A DNA stretch of 64,000 nt from Burkholderia sp. GAS332 (lineage in GTDB: Bacteria; Pseudomonadota; Gammaproteobacteria; Burkholderiales; Burkholderiaceae), in the NCBI GenBank assembly GCA_900142905.1, contig FSRV01000002.1, positions 2,976,001-3,040,000 on the forward strand. The letters run 5' to 3'. This document shows positions 56,603 through 64,000 of the stretch, piece by piece; position 1 is the first letter of the stretch, and each line of letters begins with the position of its first letter. The translations under genes and the position numbers were made by a program. The notes beneath the pieces are model-generated. The model saw only the letters and a program-made list of their open reading frames with translations. It did not search any database and was not told the DNA's origin.

Positions 56603-57046
56603 CGTCGCCTCCGTTGTGAGCTTTCGAAGCATCCTAGCATGTTATATCTAACCGGCGGTGGCTCTTCCGCCTACGCGCGACGGTGTCGACGAGAAATATT
56701 CGGAATCCTACCCAATCAATTTACTTCCACTCCCCCCCAAAGGACGTTGTCCTTGTTCTGCGCAACCAGAATCGTACGTCGGTTACCCATCCAGTTTCCG
56801 GCAAAGGCGCTACGCATGGCCAGAAGGTCTGCAGGTTGGGGCGTTCGACATCGTTGTCACGTCATTGCCGCCCTGCAGGACAAAAGAGACCCGGGCCCAC
56901 GCCAAACACGATCGTCTCGAAATTCGCAACAGTGTATAGCCAGATTAGGTATTTACCCCAATCTCCGCAAAACCTAAACTACCGCCACTTGCAACAAACA
57001 CATGGGTTTGTTGCTCATATCAAAATAATCGCTGGAGGTAGTCATC
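56603..57046. other. 444 bp with no recognised gene
   Basis: The gap between the DUF1488-like gene and the DUF4148 gene. Short open frames cross it, but none matches a known family. Its only clear feature is the inverted repeat at 56991-57014 near the right end. Confidence 0.5.
56991..57014. promoter_or_regulatory. 9-bp inverted repeat before the DUF4148 gene
   Basis: GCAACAAAC, six bases, then GTTTGTTGC, ending 32 bp before the ATG at 57047. It may be an operator or a leader hairpin of the transcript. Confidence 0.55.
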
Positions 57047-57307
57047 ATGAAGTCGATCATCAAGGCCTTTGCCATCGCCGCCCTCGTCGCCGCTCCGCTC
57101 GCTTCCTTTGCGCAGTCGAGCCAGCCCGTGACGCGCGCGCAAGTCCGCGAAGAACTCGCCCAGCTTGAAAAAGCAGGCTACAACCCGAACGACTGGCTGA
57201 ACTACCCGGCAAACATTCAGCGCGCTGAAGCCATCGTCGCACAACAGAACAGCAACAACACGGCTTACGGCGCCGACACCAGCAGCACGTCGCAATCGGG
57301 CAAGTAG
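57047..57307 (+). CDS. DUF4148 secreted protein
   Basis: An 86-residue protein: signal peptide residues 1-22 (AIAALVAAPLASFAQ, cut after FA), then the core VTRAQVREELAQLEKAGYNPNDWLNYPANIQRAEAIV and a Ser/Thr/Asn-rich tail. It is a typical DUF4148 member, unlike the two longer copies at 41129 and 41576, which have extra Pro/His-rich parts. GGAGG precedes the ATG. Two hairpins follow the gene, the second with a T run. Confidence 0.87.
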   Translation: MKSIIKAFAIAALVAAPLASFAQSSQPVTRAQVREELAQLEKAGYNPNDWLNYPANIQRAEAIVAQQNSNNTAYGADTSSTSQSGK

Positions 57308-57341
57308 GAATTCGGCCGACTCGCCCGGCATCTTGAAACAG

Positions 57342-57366
57342 GCCGGTATCTCGTATGAGAGCCGGC
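57342..57366 (+). other. Hairpin after the DUF4148 gene
   Basis: GCCGG and TCTC arms around GTAT pair with GAGA and CCGGC; no real T run follows, so it may stabilise the mRNA end. Confidence 0.55.
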
Positions 57367-57413
57367 TTGTGCTATTGCAGTTGATACCTCCGTCACCGGC
57401 GTCCCGGTGACTT

Positions 57414-57443
57414 CGCCCGGGCCAGATGGCTTGGGCGTTTTTT
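57414..57443 (+). terminator. Rho-independent terminator
   Basis: CGCCC and GCCA arms pair with TGGC and GGGCG, followed by six T (57438-57443). Well formed on the + strand, 107 bp after the DUF4148 stop. Confidence 0.8.
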
Positions 57444-57698
57444 GTCCGGCGCGGGGTGTGCTTGCGCCAGTAGCGGGAATCTTTCGCGCCTATCAAGCAG
57501 CCCAGTGCCCCGAGCGGTCGGATTTCACGCGGGCATTCCGGTCGATTATTCGACTGCGTACGCGGAGCCCGTGCGTCTGCCGCTGAAAAATTCTACGACC
57601 TCACACCATAAGCAGTACTTCCAATTCCGATCTCGCTCGATCCCTGGTTCTTACCGCGACACAACCCGCCAGCTTCATACCAATTCACGTTCAATAAT

Positions 57699-58757
57699 TC
57701 AAACGGCCTTGCGCAGGAAGCCCTGATTACCCCCATTACGGTTAGGTGCGAAGCCGTTGGCCTGCAGGGTCTCTTCCGCCGTGTCGTAAAACACGCCGAT
57801 CTTGCTGATTTCGCGCGCCTGCTGGGCGGTGGCCACCTCGCGGCCAAACTCGCGCGAGATACGCACCAACTGCTCGATCTGCTCGACCGTGCTCATCTTC
57901 TTCGTGCGCGTCTGGTTCCAGAGGCAATCCTCGGTGCCGCAGCGCACATGCAAGCCCAGCGCAATACCCATCATGTTGACCGGCAGCACGTTGCGCACGG
58001 AACTCTCCACCGTCAGCACCGCGCCGTCCGGCGTGGCGCGCACGAAGTTGGCGAGGTTGTAGATATTCGGTGCGTCCATGCCGCCGCTGATCGCCACCCA
58101 GTTCATGACCAGTGGGCCCTTATAGACGCCGCGCCGAATCAGCCGCTCAACCGACTCGAAGCTGTTGATGTTGTAGCACTGGAAGGCACTCTGGATGCCG
58201 GCTTCGCTCAGGCGGCGGATATGCTCCTCGGCCCAGCCGGGCTGCGCCGGCACCGTCATCTCCTTGTAGGCGTTGTAGATCGCGGGAATTTCCCTTGATG
58301 TGCCCTTGAAATCCGCCAGCTCCGCATGTTCGGTGACGTTCATCTGCGACGTGTTGATCGTCACCGTCACCTGGTCGGGCTTAGGATCGAGCTCGGCCAG
58401 CATGTGACGCGTGTCGTCGCTCAGCCACTTGGCCGCGGCACCTTCGGTCTCCGGTGCGAAGCTGATCGAGCCGCCCACCTGGATGATCATCTCGGGTACG
58501 CGGGCACGCACGCCGGCAATCAGCTCGTTGAACTTCGACAGGCGCTTGCTTCCTTTGCCGTCGAGTTCGCGCACGTGCAGGTGCAGCACCGTGGCGCCGG
58601 CGTTGTAGCAATCCACGGCCTTCTGGATCTGCTCCTCCATCGTGACAGGGATGTCCTCAGGAAAGTCGGAGGGCAGCCATCCTGGGGCATAGGGCGCGGC
58701 CGTGATGATCAAGGGTTGCTGGTTTTCAGGGTAAAGGGAACCGTCGAGAAAGTTCAT
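57699..58757 (-). CDS. BKACE-family enzyme (beta-keto acid cleavage, DUF849)
   Basis: A 352-residue TIM-barrel protein of the 3-keto-5-aminohexanoate cleavage (BKACE) family. These enzymes cleave a beta-keto acid with acetyl-CoA, giving acetoacetate and a CoA ester. Seen: ITAAPYAPGWLP at the start, zinc ligands His59 and His61 in VLHLHVRELDGKGS, GGSISF, and ALGLHVRCGTEDCLWN with a Cys where most members have Val or Leu. ATG 58757 has no good ribosome-binding site. It follows the MFS gene in one unit. The natural beta-keto acid is not known. Confidence 0.85.
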   Translation of the reverse strand: MNFLDGSLYPENQQPLIITAAPYAPGWLPSDFPEDIPVTMEEQIQKAVDCYNAGATVLHLHVRELDGKGSKRLSKFNELIAGVRARVPEMIIQVGGSISFAPETEGAAAKWLSDDTRHMLAELDPKPDQVTVTINTSQMNVTEHAELADFKGTSREIPAIYNAYKEMTVPAQPGWAEEHIRRLSEAGIQSAFQCYNINSFESVERLIRRGVYKGPLVMNWVAISGGMDAPNIYNLANFVRATPDGAVLTVESSVRNVLPVNMMGIALGLHVRCGTEDCLWNQTRTKKMSTVEQIEQLVRISREFGREVATAQQAREISKIGVFYDTAEETLQANGFAPNRNGGNQGFLRKAV

Positions 58758-58905
58758 GTCATGTCGCCAAAAGCAGGTTGGGAGTAAGGAAAGAGCGCGG
58801 GGACAGTGGCGACGTTGATTCCGTCGCACCGTTGATGGATTGATTATTTCGGTGAGCCAATGACTCCATTTGTTCGAAGCGTATCCTTGACCCCATCCCC
58901 GCAAC

Positions 58906-60249
58906 TCAGACCGCAGTGCCGGTGCTCAGGGTGCCGGCGAGGGCTGGCGCCACATCCAGCTTCACATCGGAGATCTGAGCCGCATCCGCGTCATAGCTGC
59001 GCATTGCGACGACAAAAAACACCGCGGCCAATATGCTGAACAGAGGAATGACGGTGAGTGCCTGCTGCAAACCCCATTGGTCGGACAGGACACCCGCCAG
59101 CAGCGGCCCCACGGCCAGGCCAAGCAGGTTTTGAAACAGGGAAAGTACGGCCGCACCGGTCGAGCGCACGCCTGGGTGAACGACGTCCATGGCAACGCCG
59201 GCAACCACCCCCACCGTGCAATTCATGAAAAAACTGCCAAGAACGATCAGCTTGAACTGTGCGTCACCCGTGTATGTGCCGCCAAACGCCAGCACGAAGA
59301 TCACCGATGTGATCAGGCACAGCGTGGACAGCGCGGGCAGCTTGTTGCGCGGCGTGCGACGTGCGAGGCGTCCCACCACGATGCCCCAGAACGTGCTGCT
59401 AACGGCGCCGACCAATACCACCACCGCGGCCGCCTTGGCCGCAGCTTCCGGGGTCATGCCGTGGAAACGGTTCAGGTAGCTGGGCAGCCACGACCAGATG
59501 GCCGACACGGTGATCAGTTGAGTCGACGCTCCGGCGCAGAGCCACAGCAGCGTGCGCGTGCGCGCCAATGTGCCAAAGATGTGCTTGAGCGTCCCCCCCA
59601 GAGACTGGGTCACCGGGTTCAAGTTTGGCGCCAGTGCCACCGTCTTGTAGTCGCGCACGAGCAGATAGAGCACGGCCAGCACGAGCCCAGGTACACCGAC
59701 TACACCAAAGGCGGCCTTCCAGCCCCACCTGGCCGCGATCATCCCGCCCAGCACCACGCCCAGCACTGAACCCAGCGATGGAGCCGCGTAGAAGGCGCCG
59801 AGCGCGGCGCTGCGCAAGCGCTTGGGAAATAGTGTCGAGATAAGGGCTACGCCAACCGACCCATAGCCGGTTTCACCCACCCCCACCATCGCACGCGCCA
59901 CAAACAATTGACTGTAATTGGCCGTGAACATGCACGAGATCGTGGCCAGGCTCCAGGTGATCGCCATCACCACGATGCTCTTTACACGGCCCATGCGGTC
60001 CGCCACCAAGGCGACCGGCAATCCCCCCACCCCCACTACGATGGAAATGATGGAAACCAGGGAACCCAGCTCTTTGTCACTCAGGTTCCATTCGCTCTTG
60101 ATGTGGGGAAATAGCGAGACGATCACCTGTCGGTCGATAAAATCGAAAAACATGAGCGCGAAGGTCATCGCAAAGGCGAACCAGGCCTGCCGCCTGCTCG
60201 TCAGGTAGTCGTTGTTGCCGGCCTCGGGGTCATCGGGTATCACGTTCAC
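58906..60249 (-). CDS. MFS transporter, probable partner of the BKACE enzyme
   Basis: A 447-residue, 12-helix permease: FALMFFDFIDRQVIVSLFPHIKSEWNLSD in helix 1, ALVADRMGRVKSIVVMAITWSLATI in loop 2-3, GVGETGYGSVGVALISTLFPKRLRSAALG near helix 4-5. It starts at GTG 60249, placed by AGGAGA seven bases upstream; no ATG is available nearby. First gene of the unit, divergent from the AraC gene, so it likely imports the BKACE substrate, perhaps a carnitine- or dehydrocarnitine-like or aromatic beta-keto acid (inference). Confidence 0.86.
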   Translation of the reverse strand: MNVIPDDPEAGNNDYLTSRRQAWFAFAMTFALMFFDFIDRQVIVSLFPHIKSEWNLSDKELGSLVSIISIVVGVGGLPVALVADRMGRVKSIVVMAITWSLATISCMFTANYSQLFVARAMVGVGETGYGSVGVALISTLFPKRLRSAALGAFYAAPSLGSVLGVVLGGMIAARWGWKAAFGVVGVPGLVLAVLYLLVRDYKTVALAPNLNPVTQSLGGTLKHIFGTLARTRTLLWLCAGASTQLITVSAIWSWLPSYLNRFHGMTPEAAAKAAAVVVLVGAVSSTFWGIVVGRLARRTPRNKLPALSTLCLITSVIFVLAFGGTYTGDAQFKLIVLGSFFMNCTVGVVAGVAMDVVHPGVRSTGAAVLSLFQNLLGLAVGPLLAGVLSDQWGLQQALTVIPLFSILAAVFFVVAMRSYDADAAQISDVKLDVAPALAGTLSTGTAV

Positions 60250-60305
60250 GCTTGTCTCCTGATATTTTTTGAAATGCCGGCCACCGTCCTGACGCCTCGC
60301 GCGTT

Positions 60306-60345
60306 CAGACGGCCTTGCGCAGGAAGCCCCGTTTACCGCCGTTGA
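60306..60345 (-). pseudogene. Leftover copy of the BKACE 3' end
   Basis: A 40-bp stretch encodes GGKRGFLRKAV on the minus strand, close to the last eleven residues (GGNQGFLRKAV) of the BKACE protein that ends at 57699. The DNA matches over ACGGCCTTGCGCAGGAAGCC without mismatch. It lies just upstream of the MFS start, so it looks like the tail of a second, otherwise lost, BKACE gene. Confidence 0.75.
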
Positions 60346-60473
60346 GCGTCTTGCCACGTTGCTGGCAGGTTGCGAGAGACACGGGGACTAGTGTGGGTGT
60401 GATGGATTTCCCCCGCTTGACATTACATGACAGGGACTTATCATTTTGTGCCAGTCTTCTATTCGGTTTTCCG

Positions 60474-61484
60474 ATGTCGTCACTTGTCCGCGCGGCGAGC
60501 TTAACCAACTACAGCGAGGTCGCTCGTGCAGCCGGACTGGACCCGGTACGGATGCTTCTTGACGCGGGGTTAAGTCCGGGCGTATTGCGCGAGCCGGACC
60601 TCATGATTCCGGTCGAGCGTGTCGGGCAACTGCTCCAGGCGTCCGCCACCCTGTCAGGCAACGAGAGTTTCGGACTGTGCATGGCCGAGTCGCGCCTCTT
60701 GTCCAACCTTGGGGCGGTAGGGTTGCTGATCCGCGACCAGGCGACGCTGCGCGACTCGCTCGACATGCTGATGCGCTATCAGGGCTTGCTCAACAGTGCG
60801 CTGTCGCTGGCGGTCGAGGAATGCGGTGAACTGGTCATCATTCGCGAGGTGGTCATTGCCGGCAGTGCGCATCAGCCCACGCGCCAAAGAGTTGAACTGG
60901 CACTGGGTGTCATGGTGCAGTTGATACGCCAGCTCCTCAAGACCGACTGGCAGCCGCGGCGCGTATGTTTCGAACATCCGGCGCCGCACGACGCTAGTAC
61001 ACATCAACGTTTTTTTGGGGGTTGCGTCGAGTTCGACTATGACTGCAACTGCATCATCTGCGCGAAGGGCGATCTCGACGCACGCAACCCCTCAGCCGAT
61101 CCGGCGATGGCGCGCTACGCGCAACAGTTGCTAGACGCGTCTGTCATGTCGCAGCAGGCGACCATGCTTGAGGACGTGCGGCGCACGATCCTGCTGCTCT
61201 TGCCCAGTGGACGCTGCAGCGTCGAACAGGTGGCCGGGCACCTCGGCGTGGTATGCCGCACGGTCCAGCGTCGGCTGGCGGAACAGGGGCAGAGCTTTTC
61301 GTCGATCGTCAACGACATCCGCAAGGAACTCAGCACGCGTCATGTCATCGAGAGCGATCGTCCGTTGACCGAGGTGGCGACCCTACTCGGTTTTTCCGCA
61401 CCGAGCGCATTCTCCCGCTGGTATCACACGCAATTCGGTTGCAGCGCCAAGGAGAGCCGGGCCGCGCGCGGCGCAGTGCGCTAG
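60474..61484 (+). CDS. AraC-family regulator with arabinose-binding-type (OruR-like) N-domain
   Basis: A 336-residue protein: the N-terminal domain (VARAAGLDPVRMLLDAGLSPGVLREPDLMIPVERVGQLLQASA) is the Arabinose_bd/OruR type, and the C-terminal pair of helix-turn-helices includes VEQVAGHLGVVCRTVQRRLAEQGQSFSSIV and LTEVATLLGFSAPSAFSRWYHTQFG. ATG 60474 was chosen at the family start; the frame is open upstream across the BKACE remnant. Divergent from the MFS-BKACE unit, its likely target. Confidence 0.87.
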   Translation: MSSLVRAASLTNYSEVARAAGLDPVRMLLDAGLSPGVLREPDLMIPVERVGQLLQASATLSGNESFGLCMAESRLLSNLGAVGLLIRDQATLRDSLDMLMRYQGLLNSALSLAVEECGELVIIREVVIAGSAHQPTRQRVELALGVMVQLIRQLLKTDWQPRRVCFEHPAPHDASTHQRFFGGCVEFDYDCNCIICAKGDLDARNPSADPAMARYAQQLLDASVMSQQATMLEDVRRTILLLLPSGRCSVEQVAGHLGVVCRTVQRRLAEQGQSFSSIVNDIRKELSTRHVIESDRPLTEVATLLGFSAPSAFSRWYHTQFGCSAKESRAARGAVR

Positions 61485-61595
61485 TCGCCTTTAAGCGGCA
61501 AGGTACGCCAGGAGCGGAGCGCACGTCATGCTTTCGCTGGCCTCGAAGGCCCGCATGCGCAAGCTCAACGGCAGCCAGGCAGAAGACAAGGCTCA

Positions 61596-62525
61596 CTAAC
61601 GCGTCGTGCGGCGCGTCCCCTGGCGCTTCGCGAGGCCGCCATATGACAGCGCTTTATCAATGAACCCCCGCACGCAAGGCGAATGCTCGCGAACACGATA
61701 CGCCACGGCGAGTTCGACCTGATCTTCGAAATCGCTTAAAGGTTTGAACACCACGCCAGGTTGGGCAAAGCCCCGGATGGATTGAGGTACGAGGGCCACG
61801 CCGTAGCCCGCCGACGCCATGCTGACCGCAGTCATGAAATCGTTGACCCGATACTCCGGTTGCGCATCGAACCCACCGACGCGGCCGAGTCTGGCGAGAT
61901 CTTCCGCGAATCCGGCCGCCTCGTTGAACTGCGGTGCAATGAATGACACCCCGCGCAACTGGGAAGCCTTCACGGCTTTCGCGCGCACGAGTGGGCTGTC
62001 CGCCGGCAGAGCAATTAGCAGACGTTCGCGCTGAACGACTTGGGCTGCGACCCCGTCGGGATAGTGCGCGCGGGGTCGAATGAAACCGACATCGATGGTC
62101 CCGTCCGACAAACGTTCCAGTTGCGTGGGTGTTTCCATCGCCACGACGTGCATGCGGACGTCCGGGCTCACCATCCTGAATGCCCTGAGCGTATCGGGCA
62201 GCAGCCCGGTCGTCACGGCCGAGCCGATATAGCCCAGCGCAACGTGACCTGCTTCTCCTCTTGCTGCCAGACGCCCGATGCGGTCAGCGCGCTCCAGTTG
62301 TCGCAGTGCGGCCTTAGCTTCGACGAGAAAAACGCTGCCCGCATCGGTCAGCGTGATCGCCGCGCGTTTGTTGCGGTTGAGCAAGCGTACGCCAAGATCG
62401 GTTTCAAGCCGCTTGATCTGCTCGCTGAGCACCGACTGTGCGATACCGAGCCGGTCGGCTGAGCGAGCAAAGTGCAAATCTTCGGCCAATGCGACGAATA
62501 GTTTGACTTGCCGGCTATCGATCAT
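61596..62525 (-). CDS. LysR-family regulator of the glutarate genes (probable)
   Basis: A 309-residue LysR protein: VKLFVALAEDLHFARSADRLGIAQSVLSEQIKRLETDLGVRLLNRNKR is the helix-turn-helix region and the rest an effector domain with YGVALVPQSIRGF. ATG 62525 was chosen; an ATG four codons upstream is also possible. It is divergent from csiD across 99 bp of AT-rich DNA, the usual setting for a LysR activator that needs an inducer. Known csiD regulators (CsiR) are GntR proteins, so this is a different control type. Confidence 0.86.
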   Translation of the reverse strand: MIDSRQVKLFVALAEDLHFARSADRLGIAQSVLSEQIKRLETDLGVRLLNRNKRAAITLTDAGSVFLVEAKAALRQLERADRIGRLAARGEAGHVALGYIGSAVTTGLLPDTLRAFRMVSPDVRMHVVAMETPTQLERLSDGTIDVGFIRPRAHYPDGVAAQVVQRERLLIALPADSPLVRAKAVKASQLRGVSFIAPQFNEAAGFAEDLARLGRVGGFDAQPEYRVNDFMTAVSMASAGYGVALVPQSIRGFAQPGVVFKPLSDFEDQVELAVAYRVREHSPCVRGFIDKALSYGGLAKRQGTRRTTR

Positions 62526-62624
62526 TTTTAATCTCAATCTACGAATAAAAACGCAGTTTATACGTGTTTAACGAATCACAGATAAGGAGTCAAATAGCCC
62601 TACTTTCTTCCCAAGGACACCTTC

Positions 62625-63560
62625 ATGAGCTCCGTCACCGCATTGCCGATGGCCACACCAGTCGATTCGCGACTGAAGTTTTCGATCGAGCGTCATCCCC
62701 ATCACGAACGTCTGCGTCATATCACGGTGCAACGTGACGCGTTGCAGACATTCTTCTCTTCAGTCAAAGACATCGACCTCCAGAACCTCGAATACGTGCC
62801 GTTCATGCGCTTTATGGTTGCGCACGCGCTCGAGCGTGCAGTCGGCGACGGTTTCGCCTCCGCACTTCGGCAACTCGTGCGGGACCGATCCACAGGAGGA
62901 TTCACGCTGGGCGTAGAGGACGCGAGCGCCGACCCTCGCGACTTCGTCCGTTTTGGAACGGCTGTCGGGTACCTGCTTGGACCGGCGAATCACGACGCCA
63001 TGTCCGGCACGTACTACGCGCGCTTCCTCGTGAAGGACACGGACGATAGCGACTCCTACCTGCGTCAGGCATACCGCCTGTTCACGCTGCACACAGACGG
63101 AACCTTTGTCGACGAGCCGACCGAATGGCTGCTCATGATGAAGTTCGCGGAAGAGAACGCGGTCGGCGGCGAGTCGCGCTTCATGCATATCGACGACTGG
63201 AGCGAGCGCGACAGGTTCCTCGACGATCCACTCGGCACCCGGCCGTTTCTCTACAAGGCGCCGGGTTCGAAGAACGTCGATGCGCAGGTCGAACGCCCCG
63301 TGTTCTTCCAGAGCGAGTATGGCCTCGCGATGTCGTTCATCGATCAATTCGTTCAGCCCCGTTCATCAGCCGAAGCGGTTTATCTGCACGACTTGTCGGC
63401 GTCGATGGAAGCGTCGTCCGCGACGCGCGAAGTCCCGCTTCCCGTGGGCGATCTCGTGGTCCTCAACAACTATTTCTGGCTGCACGGCCGGGCGCCGTTC
63501 CAGAAGCATCCGGCGCTTCATCGTGAACTGATGCGCCAACGCGGAGTGTTCGCACAATGA
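62625..63560 (+). CDS. glaH: Glutarate 2-hydroxylase (2-oxoglutarate/Fe(II) dioxygenase)
   Basis: A 311-residue enzyme, also called CsiD. It converts glutarate to L-2-hydroxyglutarate with O2 and 2-oxoglutarate. Iron ligands His156 and Asp158 (LFTLHTDGTFVDEP) and His287 (NNYFWLHGRAPF), with Arg300 for the co-substrate, are present. Tight link to the next gene by ATGA overlap. Together they route glutarate, from lysine degradation, to 2-oxoglutarate. Confidence 0.93.
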   Translation: MSSVTALPMATPVDSRLKFSIERHPHHERLRHITVQRDALQTFFSSVKDIDLQNLEYVPFMRFMVAHALERAVGDGFASALRQLVRDRSTGGFTLGVEDASADPRDFVRFGTAVGYLLGPANHDAMSGTYYARFLVKDTDDSDSYLRQAYRLFTLHTDGTFVDEPTEWLLMMKFAEENAVGGESRFMHIDDWSERDRFLDDPLGTRPFLYKAPGSKNVDAQVERPVFFQSEYGLAMSFIDQFVQPRSSAEAVYLHDLSASMEASSATREVPLPVGDLVVLNNYFWLHGRAPFQKHPALHRELMRQRGVFAQ

Positions 63561-64000
63561 CGACCGTCCGGCATCACCGCGGCTATGACGCGGACGTCCT
63601 GATCGTGGGCGGTGGCATCGTCGGCGTCTCGACGGCCATGCAACTGATCGAACGGCACCCGGGCCTGAGCGTGCTGCTGCTCGAGAAGGAGGCCTCGCTC
63701 GCGACTCATCAGTCCGGGCACAACAGCGGCGTGATTCACGCCGGCGTGTATTACGCACCGGGGAGCCTCAAGGCAGAGTTCTGCAGGCGAGGCGCTGCCG
63801 CGACCTATGAATTCGCCCGCCGCCATGACGTGCGGGTTGAGCAATGCGGCAAGCTGATCGTCGCGACCGAAGACGTCGAAATCGAAAGGCTGAATGCGCT
63901 CTACGCACGTTGCGAGCAAAACCGGCTCGAACCGCAGAGGCTCGATGAGGCGGCGTTGAGGGAACTCGAGCCGCGCATCGCGGGGCGCGCGGCAATCCGC
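63557..64000 (+). CDS. lhgO: L-2-hydroxyglutarate oxidase (5' part)
   Basis: The first 148 residues, cut by the window edge. DVLIVGGGIVGVSTAMQLIERHPGLSVLLLEKE is the FAD fold (residues 13-45), HQSGHNSGVIHAGVYYAPGSLKAEFCRRG the family motif next to it. LhgO oxidises L-2-hydroxyglutarate to 2-oxoglutarate and gives electrons to the quinone pool at the membrane. ATG overlaps the csiD stop (63557-63560). Confidence 0.92.
   Translation, partial: MTTVRHHRGYDADVLIVGGGIVGVSTAMQLIERHPGLSVLLLEKEASLATHQSGHNSGVIHAGVYYAPGSLKAEFCRRGAAATYEFARRHDVRVEQCGKLIVATEDVEIERLNALYARCEQNRLEPQRLDEAALRELEPRIAGRAAIR

Larger units (their letters stand above)
57308..57698. other. 391-bp intergenic region holding three hairpins
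   Basis: Hairpins at 57342-57366, 57392-57411 and 57414-57443, then about 250 bp up to the end of the BKACE gene in which nothing was recognised. Confidence 0.6.

Overview
The window is GC-rich, densely coded DNA that looks like a chromosome or megaplasmid of Paraburkholderia or a close Burkholderiales relative. The gene families support this: DUF4148 secreted proteins, a BPSS1780-type membrane protein, many LysR regulators, MHS and ACS sugar/organic-acid transporters, and catabolic islands each with its own regulator. This is inference from family content; no rRNA, tRNA, CRISPR array, prophage or intact insertion sequence was seen.

Layout. 1-7140: end of a two-component flavin monooxygenase, its flavin reductase, an EthD-like protein, two LysR regulators, an ACS transporter, and a ligJ/ligK-type pair for the last two steps of protocatechuate/gallate 4,5-cleavage. 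7248-10260: a small hypothetical gene, an AlaX editing protein and two decayed regulators (an AraC gene and a winged-helix/ATPase gene, each with an internal deletion and frame change). 10609-13756: pyruvate:quinone oxidoreductase (poxB) divergent from a split two-gene chromate transporter. 13767-18149: a sugar-acid cluster (ManD/RspA-type dehydratase, ACS transporter, short-chain dehydrogenase, GntR regulator). 18383-20759: membrane proteins with a PadR repressor and a pair of matching operators.

20955-29615 is the most interesting block. Two co-directional transcription units flank a LysR gene. They encode two MHS transporters, an RraA-fold protein lacking the aldolase Arg, a class II aldolase, a GhrA-like reductase, an M20 amidohydrolase and a CitE/HpcH lyase. 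A closely similar 39-bp element precedes two of the promoters and a related palindrome precedes the third, which suggests one regulon for an unidentified substrate.

29805-40979: two small proteins, then a full 2-aminoethylphosphonate system: GntR regulator, FAD amine oxidase, PhnW, ABC importer with fused permease, PhnS, and PhnA/PhnY leading through phosphonoacetate to acetate and phosphate. A shared operator-like palindrome links the regulator gene to the divergent phnS/phnA promoter. 41129-46661: DUF4148 proteins, a metal-type two-component system with a CusR-like box, carbonic anhydrase and a SulP transporter. 46819-57307 is a stress-flavoured region: katG, a phosphatase-like protein, an extra Lon with Hsp20, two DUF1269 membrane proteins, and isolated copies of era and yhbY. 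57699-61484: a BKACE enzyme, an MFS transporter and a divergent AraC regulator, with a leftover copy of the BKACE 3' end. 61596-64000: a LysR gene divergent from glutarate hydroxylase (csiD/glaH) and the start of L-2-hydroxyglutarate oxidase (lhgO).
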